A stretch of DNA of 64,000 bases, taken from NCBI RefSeq assembly GCF_900105135.1, contig NZ_LT629741.1, positions 1,240,001 to 1,304,000 of the forward strand, given 5' to 3'. Origin of the DNA: Gramella sp. MAR_2010_147. Its GTDB lineage: Bacteria > Bacteroidota > Bacteroidia > Flavobacteriales > Flavobacteriaceae. The notes under the pieces were generated by a model, which was given only the letters and a program-made list of their open reading frames with translations, searched no databases and had not been told where the DNA came from. How positions within the stretch are numbered: position 1 is the stretch's first letter; each line of letters opens with the position of its first letter. Below, piece after piece: positions 8,641 through 17,963 of this stretch. The translations under genes were made by a program, and so were the position numbers.

Positions 8641-8659
8641 CTAATATCTAAATAAAATA

Positions 8660-9853
8660 CTAGGAAAGTACTTCCTGTACTTTATCTGCAGCTTCCTGGA
8701 ATTGTACTGCACTGTACACTTTAAGTCCGCTGTTATCGATTAAATCTTTTGCAATGTCTGCATTTGTACCTTGCAAACGAACAATGATTGGCACATTCAT
8801 CGCGTCTCCCATATTCTTAGAAGCATCTACAATCCCTTGTGCAACACGGTCGCAACGAACAATACCTCCAAAGATATTTACAAGAATAGCTTCAACTTTA
8901 TCATCTTTAAGAATAAGTCTAAATGCTTCTTCTACTCTTTTAGCATCTGCAGTACCACCAACATCAAGGAAGTTTGCAGGTTCCCCTCCGGCTTGTTTAA
9001 TAAGATCCATTGTTGCCATTGCAAGTCCGGCACCATTTACCATACATCCAACATTCCCATCAAGATCAACATAGTTAAGACCTACTTCTCTAGCTTCAAC
9101 TTCTGTTGGGTTTTCTTCACGAACATCACGCATCTCTGCATAATCCTTATGACGGAAAAGTGCATTATCATCTAAAGTCACTTTTGCATCAACCGCCATG
9201 ATTAGATCATCACTGGTTTTTAATACCGGGTTGATCTCAAATAGAGAAGAATCAGATTTTTCAAAAGCTTCATAAAGCGACATTACGAATTTCGTCATTT
9301 CTTTAAATCCTTTTCCGCTAAGTCCAAGATTAAAAGCAATACGGCGAGCCTGGAATCCTAATAATCCAGTTGATGGGTCTATTTCTTCAGTGAATATAAG
9401 GTCTGGAGTTTCTTCTGCAACCGTTTCAATGTCCATTCCACCTTCCGTGGAATACATGATCATGTTACGACCTGTAGCCCGGTTAAGTAGCACTGACATA
9501 TAATATTCTTCCGGCTCATTTTCTCCAGGATAATAAACATCTTCAGCAACCAGCACCTGATGAACTTTCTTTCCTTCAGCAGAAGTTTGAGGAGTCACAA
9601 GATTCATTCCTATGATATCCCCTGCTATTTCTTCCACCTCTTTAAGGTTCTTTGCAAGCTTAACGCCGCCACCTTTACCACGACCACCCGCGTGTACCTG
9701 TGCTTTGATCACATGCCACCCGGTGCCCGTTTTTTCAGTTAGCTCTTTAGCAGCATCTACTGCTTCTTTGGCGTTTCTTGCAACGGTTCCACGTTGAATG
9801 CGAACTCCGAAGCTGCTTAAAATTTCTTTTCCTTGATATTCGTGTATATTCAT
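8660..9853 (-). CDS. sucC: Succinyl-CoA synthetase (ADP-forming) beta subunit
   Basis: This is the beta subunit of the TCA-cycle enzyme that interconverts succinyl-CoA and succinate with nucleotide phosphorylation. The 397-residue length is standard. It has an ATP-grasp N-terminus (MNIHEYQGKEILSSFGV), KAQVHAGGRGKGGGVK for nucleotide binding, FEINPVLKT for metal binding, and the C-terminal ligase domain with GGTADAKRVEEAF and VNIFGGIVRCDRVAQG. The alpha subunit sucD is not adjacent, a separation commonly seen in this phylum. It has its own promoter and terminator, so it appears monocistronic. Confidence 0.97.
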   Translation of the reverse strand: MNIHEYQGKEILSSFGVRIQRGTVARNAKEAVDAAKELTEKTGTGWHVIKAQVHAGGRGKGGGVKLAKNLKEVEEIAGDIIGMNLVTPQTSAEGKKVHQVLVAEDVYYPGENEPEEYYMSVLLNRATGRNMIMYSTEGGMDIETVAEETPDLIFTEEIDPSTGLLGFQARRIAFNLGLSGKGFKEMTKFVMSLYEAFEKSDSSLFEINPVLKTSDDLIMAVDAKVTLDDNALFRHKDYAEMRDVREENPTEVEAREVGLNYVDLDGNVGCMVNGAGLAMATMDLIKQAGGEPANFLDVGGTADAKRVEEAFRLILKDDKVEAILVNIFGGIVRCDRVAQGIVDASKNMGDAMNVPIIVRLQGTNADIAKDLIDNSGLKVYSAVQFQEAADKVQEVLS

Positions 9854-9887
9854 AATCAGCTTTTTCTTCTGTATTAATTATGGAAGG

Positions 9888-9918
9888 CAAAAGTAACAAA
9901 TACATACTATTGTACCAA
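9888..9918 (-). promoter_or_regulatory. sucC promoter with -33 TTG and -7 TAnnTTTG
   Basis: On the minus strand TTG (9916-9918) is followed after 20 nt by TACTTTTG (9888-9895). Both elements and the spacing fit the Bacteroidota housekeeping promoter. It is about 35 nt upstream of the sucC ATG and is the best-matching promoter I found in the window. Confidence 0.65.
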
Positions 9919-10078
9919 TCTTTTTTGAGCTTCTTAACGCTTCATTAATGCGGGATGTTCCATATCTTCAATGGTTTTACAATCTAATAGATGTTAACGA
10001 AAAGGTTATCGTAGAAAATTCTTTTATTTCTGGCTATAGACTACAATCTCTATTACCTTAGTTCATTAATTTTTAAAT

Positions 10079-11254
10079 ATGAACAAGGCATTGCTAGCAT
10101 TGGCTATTGGTGGATTTGGAATAGGAATGACCGAATTCGTAATCATGGGTATTTTACCTGAAGTTGCCGAAGCTCTTAACATCACCATCCCACAGGCCGG
10201 TCATTTCATTTCAGCCTATGCCCTTGGTGTGGTCGTTGGTGCTCCCTTACTCACCGTTTTTGGCAATAAATGGCCTCCACATAAGGTATTGCTAGGTCTT
10301 ATGATCTGGTTCACTATTTTCAATACTTTATCTGCTTTTTCGAACTCATATACCCTTTTGTTAATATCGAGATTTTTATCAGGATTACCACATGGTGCAT
10401 TTTTTGGAATTGGAGCGGTTGTCGCAGGCAAACTTGCAAAACCGGGCAAAGATGCCCAGGCTATTGCCATGATGTTCACGGGGCTTACAGTTGCCAACGT
10501 TATTGGTGTACCACTGGGAACCTGGTTGGGACAAAATTTTGAATGGGGAGTTGCCTTTCTTGCTGTTGGCGTTGTTGGTGTCATGGCGATTCTCAGTGTG
10601 AAATTCTGGATGCCAGATCTACCAAATAATGAATCTAACGGATTTAAAAAAGATTTAAAAGCTCTTAAAAAACCTGAACTATGGATGGTGATTCTATTAA
10701 CAACCATTGGCACTGGAGGTTTTTTTGCCTGGTACAGCTATATAGCGCCATTAATTACAGATGTGGCAGGCCATAATGAAAATATAGTTAGTTATGCCAT
10801 GATTCTTGCCGGTCTGGGTATGGTTGCCGGGAATTTTATAGGAGCGAAACTCGCTGAAATGTTTAGCCCTATATATGCCGTCATCATTGCCCTGGCACTA
10901 ATGGTCGTTGCACTAATTTCAAATACCTTTCTTGCCTTTGACCAAATTGGTGTTTTGGTTATGACCTTTATTCTACCGGTAATTGCATTTTGTATCGCAA
11001 CCCCCATTCAAATGGCGGTTATCAATTCTGCTAAAGGATCTGAAATGTTAGGCTCTTCCCTAAACCAGAGTGCCTTTAATATGGGAAATGCCAGTGGGGC
11101 ATATCTCGCCGGTCTTCCTATTGCTTACGGTTACGGAATTGTTTCTGCACAATATGTTGGGGCTGCCATGGCTGGAATGGGAATCTTTATAGGTTTAGGT
11201 GTGGTTATGATAAGAAAACAACAGGCAGCGCAACTCGAAATGAGGAATTCTTAA
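10079..11254 (+). CDS. MFS transporter, DHA1-like (AraJ/YdhP type)
   Basis: The 391-residue protein has the pattern of a 12-helix major facilitator. The N-terminus FGIGMTEFVIMGILPEVA is characteristic of the AraJ/YdhP/sugar-efflux branch; ISRFLSGLPHGAFFGIGAVV corresponds to the conserved helix 4 region, and NVIGVPLGTWLGQ to the helix 5 antiporter motif C. It would export small molecules (drugs, arabinose-like or purine compounds) in exchange for protons across the inner membrane. The actual substrate is not predictable. It stands alone between sucC and lysA. Confidence 0.9.
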   Translation: MNKALLALAIGGFGIGMTEFVIMGILPEVAEALNITIPQAGHFISAYALGVVVGAPLLTVFGNKWPPHKVLLGLMIWFTIFNTLSAFSNSYTLLLISRFLSGLPHGAFFGIGAVVAGKLAKPGKDAQAIAMMFTGLTVANVIGVPLGTWLGQNFEWGVAFLAVGVVGVMAILSVKFWMPDLPNNESNGFKKDLKALKKPELWMVILLTTIGTGGFFAWYSYIAPLITDVAGHNENIVSYAMILAGLGMVAGNFIGAKLAEMFSPIYAVIIALALMVVALISNTFLAFDQIGVLVMTFILPVIAFCIATPIQMAVINSAKGSEMLGSSLNQSAFNMGNASGAYLAGLPIAYGYGIVSAQYVGAAMAGMGIFIGLGVVMIRKQQAAQLEMRNS

Positions 11255-11334
11255 AGTTATTACTTCCAGAATTAACAAAATGTATAAATTGGTTATATTT
11301 GATATAAGGCTTATACTTCCATAGATAAGTAATT

Positions 11335-11342
11335 TATTTTTG
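11335..11342 (+). promoter_or_regulatory. TAnnTTTG -7 box for lysA
   Basis: TATTTTTG matches the consensus and lies 19 nt upstream of the lysA ATG. Confidence 0.45.
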
Positions 11343-11361
11343 CTGAAAAATTAAACAAGAA

Positions 11362-12600
11362 ATGACTCAGAAAGATCTGCTTTCAATTACCAGGAAATTT
11401 GATAGTCCGGTGTATGTTTATGATGCCGATAAGATCATATCTCAATATAAAAGGCTTACGGATGCTTTTAAAGTAAACGAACTTCGAATTCATTATGCCG
11501 TAAAAGCATTGTCTAATATTTCTATCCTGAAACTATTAAATTCATTAGGTTGTGGACTGGATACTGTTTCTATTCAGGAAGTAAAATTAGGATTGAAAGC
11601 CGGTGTAGATCCATCTAAAATTATTTACACGCCCAATGGTGTTTCCCTGGAGGAGATCGAAGAAGTGGTAAAACTTGGAGCACAAATTAATATTGATAAT
11701 CTATCAGTCTTAGAGCAATTTGGCAGTAAACATCCTGAAATTCCAGTTTGTATAAGGATCAATCCGCATGTGATGGCTGGTGGAAATTCCAAAATTTCTG
11801 TTGGCCATATAGATTCCAAGTTTGGAATTAGCATTCACCAGATGCCTCATTTACTTAGAATTGTTGAGAATACGGGAATGCACATCAATGGTATTCATAT
11901 GCATACCGGTAGCGATATTCTGGATATTGGAGTATTTCTTCATGCTTCGGAAATTCTTTTTGAAGCTGCCCGGAATTTTAAGGAATTGGAATTTATTGAC
12001 TTTGGAAGCGGATTTAAAGTGCCTTATCGCGAAGGAGATATTGAAACCGATATTGAAGATCTTGGTACTCAGTTAACCGAAAAATTTGAAAGATTTTGTA
12101 AAAAATATGGACGGGAACTGGCCCTGGCCTTTGAGCCCGGAAAATATCTGGTAAGTGAGGCCGGAAACTTTCTTGCAAAGGTAAATGTCATCAAGCAAAC
12201 TACTTCCACGGTTTTTGCCGGAATTGATACTGGTTTCAATCATTTAATAAGACCCATGTTTTATGGATCGCATCACGACATTTCCAATATATCTAATCCT
12301 GATGCTAAACCGCGCTTCTATAGTGTTGTTGGTTACATCTGTGAAACAGATACTTTCGGCAATAATCGCAGAATTTCTGAAATACGTGAAGGTGATATTT
12401 TAAGTTTTAGCAACGCGGGAGCTTATTGTTTCTCGATGGCCAGTAATTTTAATTCAAGATATCGTCCCGCTGAAGTCTTATGGTATAATGGGCAGGCCCA
12501 TCTAATAAGAGAACGTGAAACTTTTGAAGACCTTGTGAGACATCAGGTAGAAATAAATTTTGAAAATACACCCAAAGAGCTTGTAGATAAGGTAGATTAA
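11362..12600 (+). CDS. lysA: Diaminopimelate decarboxylase
   Basis: This PLP enzyme decarboxylates meso-diaminopimelate to lysine, the last step of lysine biosynthesis. Fold-type III motifs are present: IHYAVKALSN with the PLP lysine near residue 48, GIHMHTGSDI, FGSGFKVPY, EPGKYLVSEAG and the catalytic cysteine motif GYICETDTFG, then GAYCFSMASNFN. The length of 412 residues is normal. A terminator lies about 30 nt downstream. dapA is elsewhere in this window at 55.3 kb. Confidence 0.95.
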   Translation: MTQKDLLSITRKFDSPVYVYDADKIISQYKRLTDAFKVNELRIHYAVKALSNISILKLLNSLGCGLDTVSIQEVKLGLKAGVDPSKIIYTPNGVSLEEIEEVVKLGAQINIDNLSVLEQFGSKHPEIPVCIRINPHVMAGGNSKISVGHIDSKFGISIHQMPHLLRIVENTGMHINGIHMHTGSDILDIGVFLHASEILFEAARNFKELEFIDFGSGFKVPYREGDIETDIEDLGTQLTEKFERFCKKYGRELALAFEPGKYLVSEAGNFLAKVNVIKQTTSTVFAGIDTGFNHLIRPMFYGSHHDISNISNPDAKPRFYSVVGYICETDTFGNNRRISEIREGDILSFSNAGAYCFSMASNFNSRYRPAEVLWYNGQAHLIRERETFEDLVRHQVEINFENTPKELVDKVD

Positions 12601-12630
12601 TTTGCATAAAGCGGTTAATTAAACTTTTAT

Positions 12631-12667
12631 AAAAAATCCTCATTTAAATTCAAAATGGGGATTTTTT
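12631..12667. terminator. Bidirectional-looking terminator after lysA
   Basis: A 15-bp stem with one G-T pair (AAAAAATCCTCATTT / AAATGGGGATTTTTT) around a 7-nt loop ends in six T on the plus strand. Confidence 0.85.
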
Positions 12668-12724
12668 AATAGAATACTAACTAAAATCCATCACCAAATA
12701 AGTAATTTAATTGAAAAGTTGGCA

Positions 12725-13621
12725 ATGGAATATAAACTGAATAAGGATCAGAATTTTCAAGAGGAAATACAACTCATCTTTGAAGCAGAAGTTAATGGTT
12801 GCATAGAAGCTTTACGGGATCTGGATATTCATGAGGCTATTCATGATATTCGTAAGCGAATGAAAAAGTTACGCGCCCTGGCACGACTCTTTAGAGATGA
12901 AATGGGAGAAAAAGAATATAAAGCGCTTAATATTCGTTTCAGAGATCTTGGAAGAGAAATTTCTTCACTAAGGGATCTCACCGCGCATCTGGAAACCCTG
13001 GAAAATTTAAAAAGCAGGTATGGCAAATATTTATATAAAAGCTTTTTCAACTCGGTTGAAAAAAATCTTGAAAACGAAAGAGAAAAACTAACCGACGAAC
13101 TTTCAAATAAGGAGTTTTTCACTGGATATTTAATGGAAGAACTAACTAGCATTAAAAGTGAAATTAACCAGTGGCCGGTAAACTCTAACAATATAAATAT
13201 CATTCTGCCAAGTATTCAAAGAGTTTATGAACGTGGAGTAAAAGGAATGAAAAAGGCATATAAAACTCAAACTTCAGAAGACTTTCATGAGTGGAGGAAA
13301 AGAGTAAAGTATTTATGGTATCAGCTGTTGTTGCTTCAGGATACCTGGCCTCAATTTTTTGAAAGCCTGGAAGCCGAGGTTCATTTATTAGCAGATTATC
13401 TGGGTGACGATCACGATCTCATGCTATTTCGCGAGAAAGTATTGTCAGAGGAGTTTGATTTAAAAGACGAGGAACAAAAGGAGATGTACGAGGCACTTAT
13501 AGCTGAATTTAGTGATACGCTTCGAAATGAAGCTAAAGTAAAAGGTGAATTAATTTATGCTGAAAATCCTGAAGATTTTAAAAACAGGATAGGAAAATAC
13601 ACTCAAATTAACTGGAATTGA
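12725..13621 (+). CDS. CHAD-domain protein
   Basis: The 298-residue protein (ATG at 12725 preferred over a TTG two codons earlier) is a helical CHAD domain, rich in conserved His and basic residues: EAIHDIRKRMKKLRALARLF near residue 40, DFHEWRKRVKYLWYQLLLLQ near 195, and LADYLGDDHDLMLF near 225. CHAD domains bind inorganic polyphosphate. No adenylate-cyclase-like CYTH domain is fused here. A polyphosphate-associated cytoplasmic role is inferred from the family only. Confidence 0.88.
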   Translation: MEYKLNKDQNFQEEIQLIFEAEVNGCIEALRDLDIHEAIHDIRKRMKKLRALARLFRDEMGEKEYKALNIRFRDLGREISSLRDLTAHLETLENLKSRYGKYLYKSFFNSVEKNLENEREKLTDELSNKEFFTGYLMEELTSIKSEINQWPVNSNNINIILPSIQRVYERGVKGMKKAYKTQTSEDFHEWRKRVKYLWYQLLLLQDTWPQFFESLEAEVHLLADYLGDDHDLMLFREKVLSEEFDLKDEEQKEMYEALIAEFSDTLRNEAKVKGELIYAENPEDFKNRIGKYTQINWN

Positions 13622-13654
13622 TTTTATAACTTATACCTATAAAAAATTTAAGCT

Positions 13655-14437
13655 ATGAAAAATCTGATCTTTTTACTCATTTTATTTTTCGGTTTTAATA
13701 TTTCAGCCCAGGATTTGTCTTCAGAAGAGATAGAGATTATAGATCTCACCTATGCATTCTCTAATGAAACCATATACTGGGTGACCGCCAGGGAGTTTAA
13801 TCTTGAGGAAGTTGCCAAAGGAAAGACTGAAAAAGGTTTTTATTACTCCGCTAACAACTTTTCTACCGCCGAACATGGCGGTACTCATATAGATGCCCCC
13901 ATACATTTCGCTGAAAATAAACAAAGTGTAGATGAAATTCCATTGGACCAACTCATAGGTACAGGTATAAAAATTGATGTATCAAAAATGGCACGTCAAA
14001 ATCCAGATTATCGCATAAGAATAGAAGACTTAAAGCAATGGGAACAAACTAATGGAATTATTCCTGAAAAAAGCATCGTGCTGTTTGAAACCGGCTTCGG
14101 GAAATTCTATCCAAATGCAAAAAAATACCTGGGAACCGATAAAAGAGGCCCCGAGGCGGTAAAGGAACTCCATTTCCCCGGTCTTTCTAAAGAAGCTGCA
14201 GAATGGCTTATAGCAAATAGAAACATTAAAGCCGTAGGCCTGGATACTGCCAGTATAGATTATGGTCAGTCTACAAATTTTGACACACATGTTATGTTAA
14301 TGACCCATAATATTCCTGCTTTTGAAAATGTTGCACATCTGGAAAAGTTACCCGCTACCGGTTTTCAAATTATTGCGCTACCAATTAAAATTAAAGGTGG
14401 TAGCGGCGGCCCTTTAAGAATTATTGCCATTAAATAA
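13655..14437 (+). CDS. Cyclase-family metal hydrolase (kynurenine formamidase-like), secreted
   Basis: The 260-residue protein starts with a signal peptide (MKNLIFLLILFFGFNISAQ) and then shows the PF04199 cyclase/formamidase metal motif EHGGTHIDAPIHF (HxGTHxDxPxH) near residue 70, plus KAVGLDTASIDYGQ and HVMLMTHNIPAFENV. Family members hydrolyse formylkynurenine or isatin, or act on polyketides. Secretion argues against a cytoplasmic tryptophan-catabolic role. The LigT-like gene follows after 6 nt, so they may be co-transcribed. Confidence 0.85.
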   Translation: MKNLIFLLILFFGFNISAQDLSSEEIEIIDLTYAFSNETIYWVTAREFNLEEVAKGKTEKGFYYSANNFSTAEHGGTHIDAPIHFAENKQSVDEIPLDQLIGTGIKIDVSKMARQNPDYRIRIEDLKQWEQTNGIIPEKSIVLFETGFGKFYPNAKKYLGTDKRGPEAVKELHFPGLSKEAAEWLIANRNIKAVGLDTASIDYGQSTNFDTHVMLMTHNIPAFENVAHLEKLPATGFQIIALPIKIKGGSGGPLRIIAIK

Positions 14438-14443
14438 TATTCT

Positions 14444-15007
14444 GTGAGTAAAAATAAGCGCGGTCCACTATATTTTATTGCCATACTTCCTCCTGTTGAT
14501 ATTAGAAATGAAATCAGGAGTTTTAAAGAGACTATTTCCAGGCATCATGATGTGAAGCATGCTTTAAAACTCCCGGCCCATTTAACACTACAAATACCTT
14601 TCAGGATATTTGAAGAGAACGAATCTAAATTAATCGAGAAATTAAAAGGCTTTTCAAAAATGGTGGACCCATTTCTGGTAGACCTTAATGGTTTTGGAAG
14701 CTTTTCTAAAAATGTCATTTTTGTGAAAGTTCTTGATCACAAACCATTAATTAATCTTCATGCTGAATTACAGCAATTGATCATGTCATTGGTTGAGCTA
14801 AAAAGCCATGAAATCTCAACGAAGATCCATCCACATTTAACCATTGCTGTTAGAGATCTAAAAAGAAGTAATTTTTCGGCAGTCTGGAAGGACTTTGAAA
14901 ATAAGGATTATAAAAATTCCTTCAGAGCTGAAAATCTTTCCCTGTTAAAACATAATGGAAAAACATGGGATATAATAGAAGTCTTCGATTTCAAAAAATG
15001 CGATTAA
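14444..15007 (+). CDS. 2H phosphoesterase / 2'-5' RNA ligase (LigT-like)
   Basis: The 187-residue protein carries the two HxT/S tetrapeptides of the 2H superfamily: PAHLTLQI near residue 46 and HPHLTIAV near residue 128. The start is a GTG giving MSKNKRGPLYFIAILP, which aligns with the usual FIAI-P beginning of LigT-like proteins. Such proteins cleave or form 2',3'-cyclic or 2'-5' phosphodiester bonds in RNA; activity here is inferred. It follows the cyclase-family gene closely. Confidence 0.82.
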   Translation: MSKNKRGPLYFIAILPPVDIRNEIRSFKETISRHHDVKHALKLPAHLTLQIPFRIFEENESKLIEKLKGFSKMVDPFLVDLNGFGSFSKNVIFVKVLDHKPLINLHAELQQLIMSLVELKSHEISTKIHPHLTIAVRDLKRSNFSAVWKDFENKDYKNSFRAENLSLLKHNGKTWDIIEVFDFKKCD

Positions 15008-15079
15008 TCGTGGATAAATATAAATTCAATTAAAAGTTTTCCGGTAAGAAAAAGCACCAAATAAATTCTTATGTATTCC

Positions 15080-15745
15080 CTACAATACTTTAGCTGATGG
15101 TAAAATATAGAAATAGATACTAATAAAATGTGCGAAAGTACCAAGCAATACAAAAATATGAAAGATGGCATGATTGAATGGTATCTTATTTTGCATAAAA
15201 AGGATGGCTCCTATAGTATAAAAAATACCGCCCGTAAATAACCACCATAAACCTTCAGTAGAAAAATTTTCAATTAAGGGATTAATAGCGAAAATTATAA
15301 TCCAACCCATCGCCACGTACATAATAGTTGACAATAACTGATAGCGCCCTGCATAAAATAATTTAAGAATAACACCAACCAGGGCCATAAGCCATACAAC
15401 CCATAAAATAGTCCATCCTGTGGTACCATTAAGTGTGACCAAAGCAAAGGGAGTATAGGTACCGGCAATAAGAATGTAAATGGCCGCATGGTCCAGAATA
15501 TTCAGTTTTATTCGTAACCTGTGTGTTTTGGCACTATGGTAAAAGGTAGAAGCTGCATACACCAAAACCATACTAGCTCCAAAAATGATAAAACTTACCA
15601 GATGTATATTATCTCCCAGTCTTTGTGCTTTGAGGATCAATAATACTAGAGCAACAATACTCAATACAAATCCTATTGCATGTGAAAGAATATTCAGTTT
15701 TTCTTCTTCGGGGGAATAATATTTTGGCTTTTTAATGCTACCCAT
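15080..15745 (-). CDS. Hemolysin III family (PAQR) membrane protein
   Basis: The 221-residue protein has seven predicted membrane segments. PAQR/HlyIII hallmarks are EEKLNILSHAIGFVLS, STFYHSAKTHRLR, LDHAAIYILIAGTYTPFAL and, near the C-terminus, FNHAIFHIFVLLGTFAHFIS; the repeated His residues would form the metal site. The family is related to adiponectin receptors, and true hemolytic function is doubtful. It converges with the LigT-like gene. Confidence 0.92.
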   Translation of the reverse strand: MGSIKKPKYYSPEEEKLNILSHAIGFVLSIVALVLLILKAQRLGDNIHLVSFIIFGASMVLVYAASTFYHSAKTHRLRIKLNILDHAAIYILIAGTYTPFALVTLNGTTGWTILWVVWLMALVGVILKLFYAGRYQLLSTIMYVAMGWIIIFAINPLIENFSTEGLWWLFTGGIFYTIGAILFMQNKIPFNHAIFHIFVLLGTFAHFISIYFYILPSAKVL

Positions 15746-15877
15746 CTTTCAAATGAAAAGTAGATATTAAATTAATTGAATTTTCTAGTAAAAACAATAG
15801 GCAACAATGTATATACAATCGTATCTTTTAGAAGAATGGGTTCAGAATATCACACGAATAATGATTTATAACAAAAA

Positions 15878-16990
15878 TTATTCAGGGATCTTGATAATTG
15901 TTTCTACTCCTTTACTATTTTCCTTATTTCGAATTTCGAAGAAAAATTTGTCTTTATAGAGATTACGCAATCTGTCGTTAATATTTTTAAGGCCTACCCC
16001 TTTTTGCATGAGCTGGACATGAGTTTCAGAAATAAGAGCACCGTTATTTTCAATTTTAATTACCAGCATTTTCTCTTCCTGATATACAGACACATTGATT
16101 TCCAGATCTGTATGATCGTAGGAATACCCATGTTTTATTGAATTCTCTATCACTGGCTGTAAAAGCATTGCGGGTACCTTTTTCACCATAAGTGAATCGT
16201 CGATATCTTTAGTAATTTTTAGGTGATCTGAAAATCTAACGTTTACAATGTTTAAATAATATTCAAGAATTCTCAATTCCTCATCTAATGTGATCCTGTT
16301 ACGGTCACTATTGTATAGAATTTCACGCAAAAAATCACTCAAATCTGCTATGGTATCTTTTGCCTTATTAGAATCCATATCGGTTAATACGGCAATGGAG
16401 TTTAGAGTATTAAAAAGAAAATGGGGTTGTAATTGAGAAGAAAGCATTTTCATCCGTGTATTCACCAATTGTGATTCCAGTTTAGAATGTCTCTTTTCTG
16501 CCTCTTTCACCTGTCTTAAATAATAGTAGGTATAAATGATAAAGATCATTGCAAAATAGATGAGAAAGTTGAGATCTATCACATATATAAAGGCATTGAT
16601 ACTTTTTCTCAAATTAAAATCGGCGATATCTATGCGCCCCGCAATAATGGAATAAAAGTCGAAAACAAATCTAATTATTAGTCCTATTAAAATAGAAAAG
16701 AGTGTATGAATAGAGATAATTTTAACCCAGGGATAATTTTTATTTAGAAAACGTTTGGTACTAATGGCTATAAGCGTCATATAGCTCACTACGATAATAT
16801 AATCGAACAAAAGATTATGAACTAGAAATTCTGACCACATAAAATTCTCTACTCCTTCTGGTGCGTGCATATAGGAGCGCATATAGGCAACTTTCACGAT
16901 CAAAACCAGGTCGAACATCAAATAGAATCCAGCCAGTAATAATACCAGTTTAAAATCTATATACTTCTGTTTAAATGTTGAGAGGCTCAT
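15878..16990 (-). CDS. LytS/YehU-type sensor histidine kinase
   Basis: The 370-residue protein has about four membrane segments in the first 155 residues, then a short coiled linker (VKEAEKRHSKLESQL) and a PF06580 kinase: LQPHFLFNTLNSIAVL carries the phospho-accepting His near residue 190, with PAMLLQPVIENSIKHGY (N box) and KGVGLKNINDRL (G box). It autophosphorylates and would pass the phosphate to the LytTR regulator whose stop is 1 nt before its start. The signal is unknown; the integral membrane sensor has no large extracytoplasmic domain. Confidence 0.93.
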   Translation of the reverse strand: MSLSTFKQKYIDFKLVLLLAGFYLMFDLVLIVKVAYMRSYMHAPEGVENFMWSEFLVHNLLFDYIIVVSYMTLIAISTKRFLNKNYPWVKIISIHTLFSILIGLIIRFVFDFYSIIAGRIDIADFNLRKSINAFIYVIDLNFLIYFAMIFIIYTYYYLRQVKEAEKRHSKLESQLVNTRMKMLSSQLQPHFLFNTLNSIAVLTDMDSNKAKDTIADLSDFLREILYNSDRNRITLDEELRILEYYLNIVNVRFSDHLKITKDIDDSLMVKKVPAMLLQPVIENSIKHGYSYDHTDLEINVSVYQEEKMLVIKIENNGALISETHVQLMQKGVGLKNINDRLRNLYKDKFFFEIRNKENSKGVETIIKIPE

Positions 16991-16991
16991 C

Positions 16992-17756
16992 TTAAATTCC
17001 TATTTTTTCCAGAAACTCCTTTTTGTGGGATTTACTGATATGTAATAGTTTTCCGTCTGTCATCTTAGCGTCAATTTCAGAGTAATCTGAATGTATAATT
17101 TCATTTACAAAATTGAGGTTCGCTATTGTGGACCTGTGTATTCTAACAAAGGTGTTGCTATCTAAAATCTCAGCAAGATTGTTCAAAGATTCCCGAAGCA
17201 CATATTTTTTTCCGTCTACATAGATCTCTGCATAATATCCCGAAGCCTGGATGTACAAAATTTTAGCAGGATCTACCAAAGCTGTTTTATTACCCTGTTT
17301 TACCGGTATTTTTGATACTGAATTGAGTTGAATTCCGCCTTTAGAATATTCATGAAAGAATTCTACCAGACGTTTCTCAAAATTATCATTCGCTTCTGTT
17401 TTTGTAGTTTCAAGCACTTTATTGATGGTTTTAAAAAATCGCTCGTCTTTAAATGGTTTTAATAGAAAGTCAAATGCTTCTACATCAAAGGCCTTTAACG
17501 CATAATTATCATAGGCCGTGACAAAAATAACAATGGGTTTTGGCGAAATTTCAACTTTTTTCAACACTTCAAATCCATTCATATCTTTCATATTGATATC
17601 AAGGAAAATAAGATCTGGCTTATCTAAGTTTATTCTTTCAATTGCGGTGCGCCCGTTTGAACATTCACCAATAACTTCAATTGCTTCTACATCTTCCAGT
17701 AGGTTTAGAACCCTTTTTCTAGCCAGTTCTTCGTCGTCAATAACAAGTGCTTTCAT
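16992..17756 (-). CDS. LytTR-type response regulator
   Basis: The 254-residue protein has an N-terminal receiver domain with acidic pocket DDEE and phospho-acceptor Asp53 in DLIFLDINM, and a switch Lys in LKPFKDERF. The C-terminal LytTR DNA-binding domain carries ILYIQASGYYAEIYV, VLRESLNNL and FVRIHRSTIANLNFV. It is the cognate regulator of the downstream LytS-type kinase (order regulator then kinase). Targets are unknown. Confidence 0.94.
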   Translation of the reverse strand: MKALVIDDEELARKRVLNLLEDVEAIEVIGECSNGRTAIERINLDKPDLIFLDINMKDMNGFEVLKKVEISPKPIVIFVTAYDNYALKAFDVEAFDFLLKPFKDERFFKTINKVLETTKTEANDNFEKRLVEFFHEYSKGGIQLNSVSKIPVKQGNKTALVDPAKILYIQASGYYAEIYVDGKKYVLRESLNNLAEILDSNTFVRIHRSTIANLNFVNEIIHSDYSEIDAKMTDGKLLHISKSHKKEFLEKIGI

Positions 17757-17892
17757 GCTTTACACATCTATTTGATAAACACAATTTAAAACTATTTGAA
17801 CATAATAATTGAAAAATCAACATTTTTCATTCGCTCAACTATAGGTTTCTGTAGTTTTTTATCATAAAATTCCAATTCACAATTCCCATTAA

Positions 17893-17927
17893 AAGGGCTA
17901 TCAAAAATTGAGATTTTGATAGCCCTT
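17893..17927 (-). terminator. Intrinsic terminator downstream of the 187-aa secreted protein
   Basis: A perfect 14-bp stem (AAGGGCTATCAAAA / TTTTGATAGCCCTT) with a 7-nt loop is followed on the minus strand by T-rich sequence, 36 nt after the stop of the 17964-18527 gene. Confidence 0.88.
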
Positions 17928-17963
17928 GCTAAAACTCAAACAACTAAATTTGAAAATTCAACC

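Noticed and set aside
8771..9175. 134-residue plus-strand ORF in sucC
   Set aside because: Antisense to a textbook sucC; low complexity and no domain.
10216..10713. 165-residue minus-strand ORF in the MFS gene
   Set aside because: Antisense shadow of membrane-helix codons; no support.
15080..15745. Real hemolysin/virulence gene
   Set aside because: HlyIII/PAQR proteins are mostly housekeeping membrane proteins; nothing nearby suggests toxin function.
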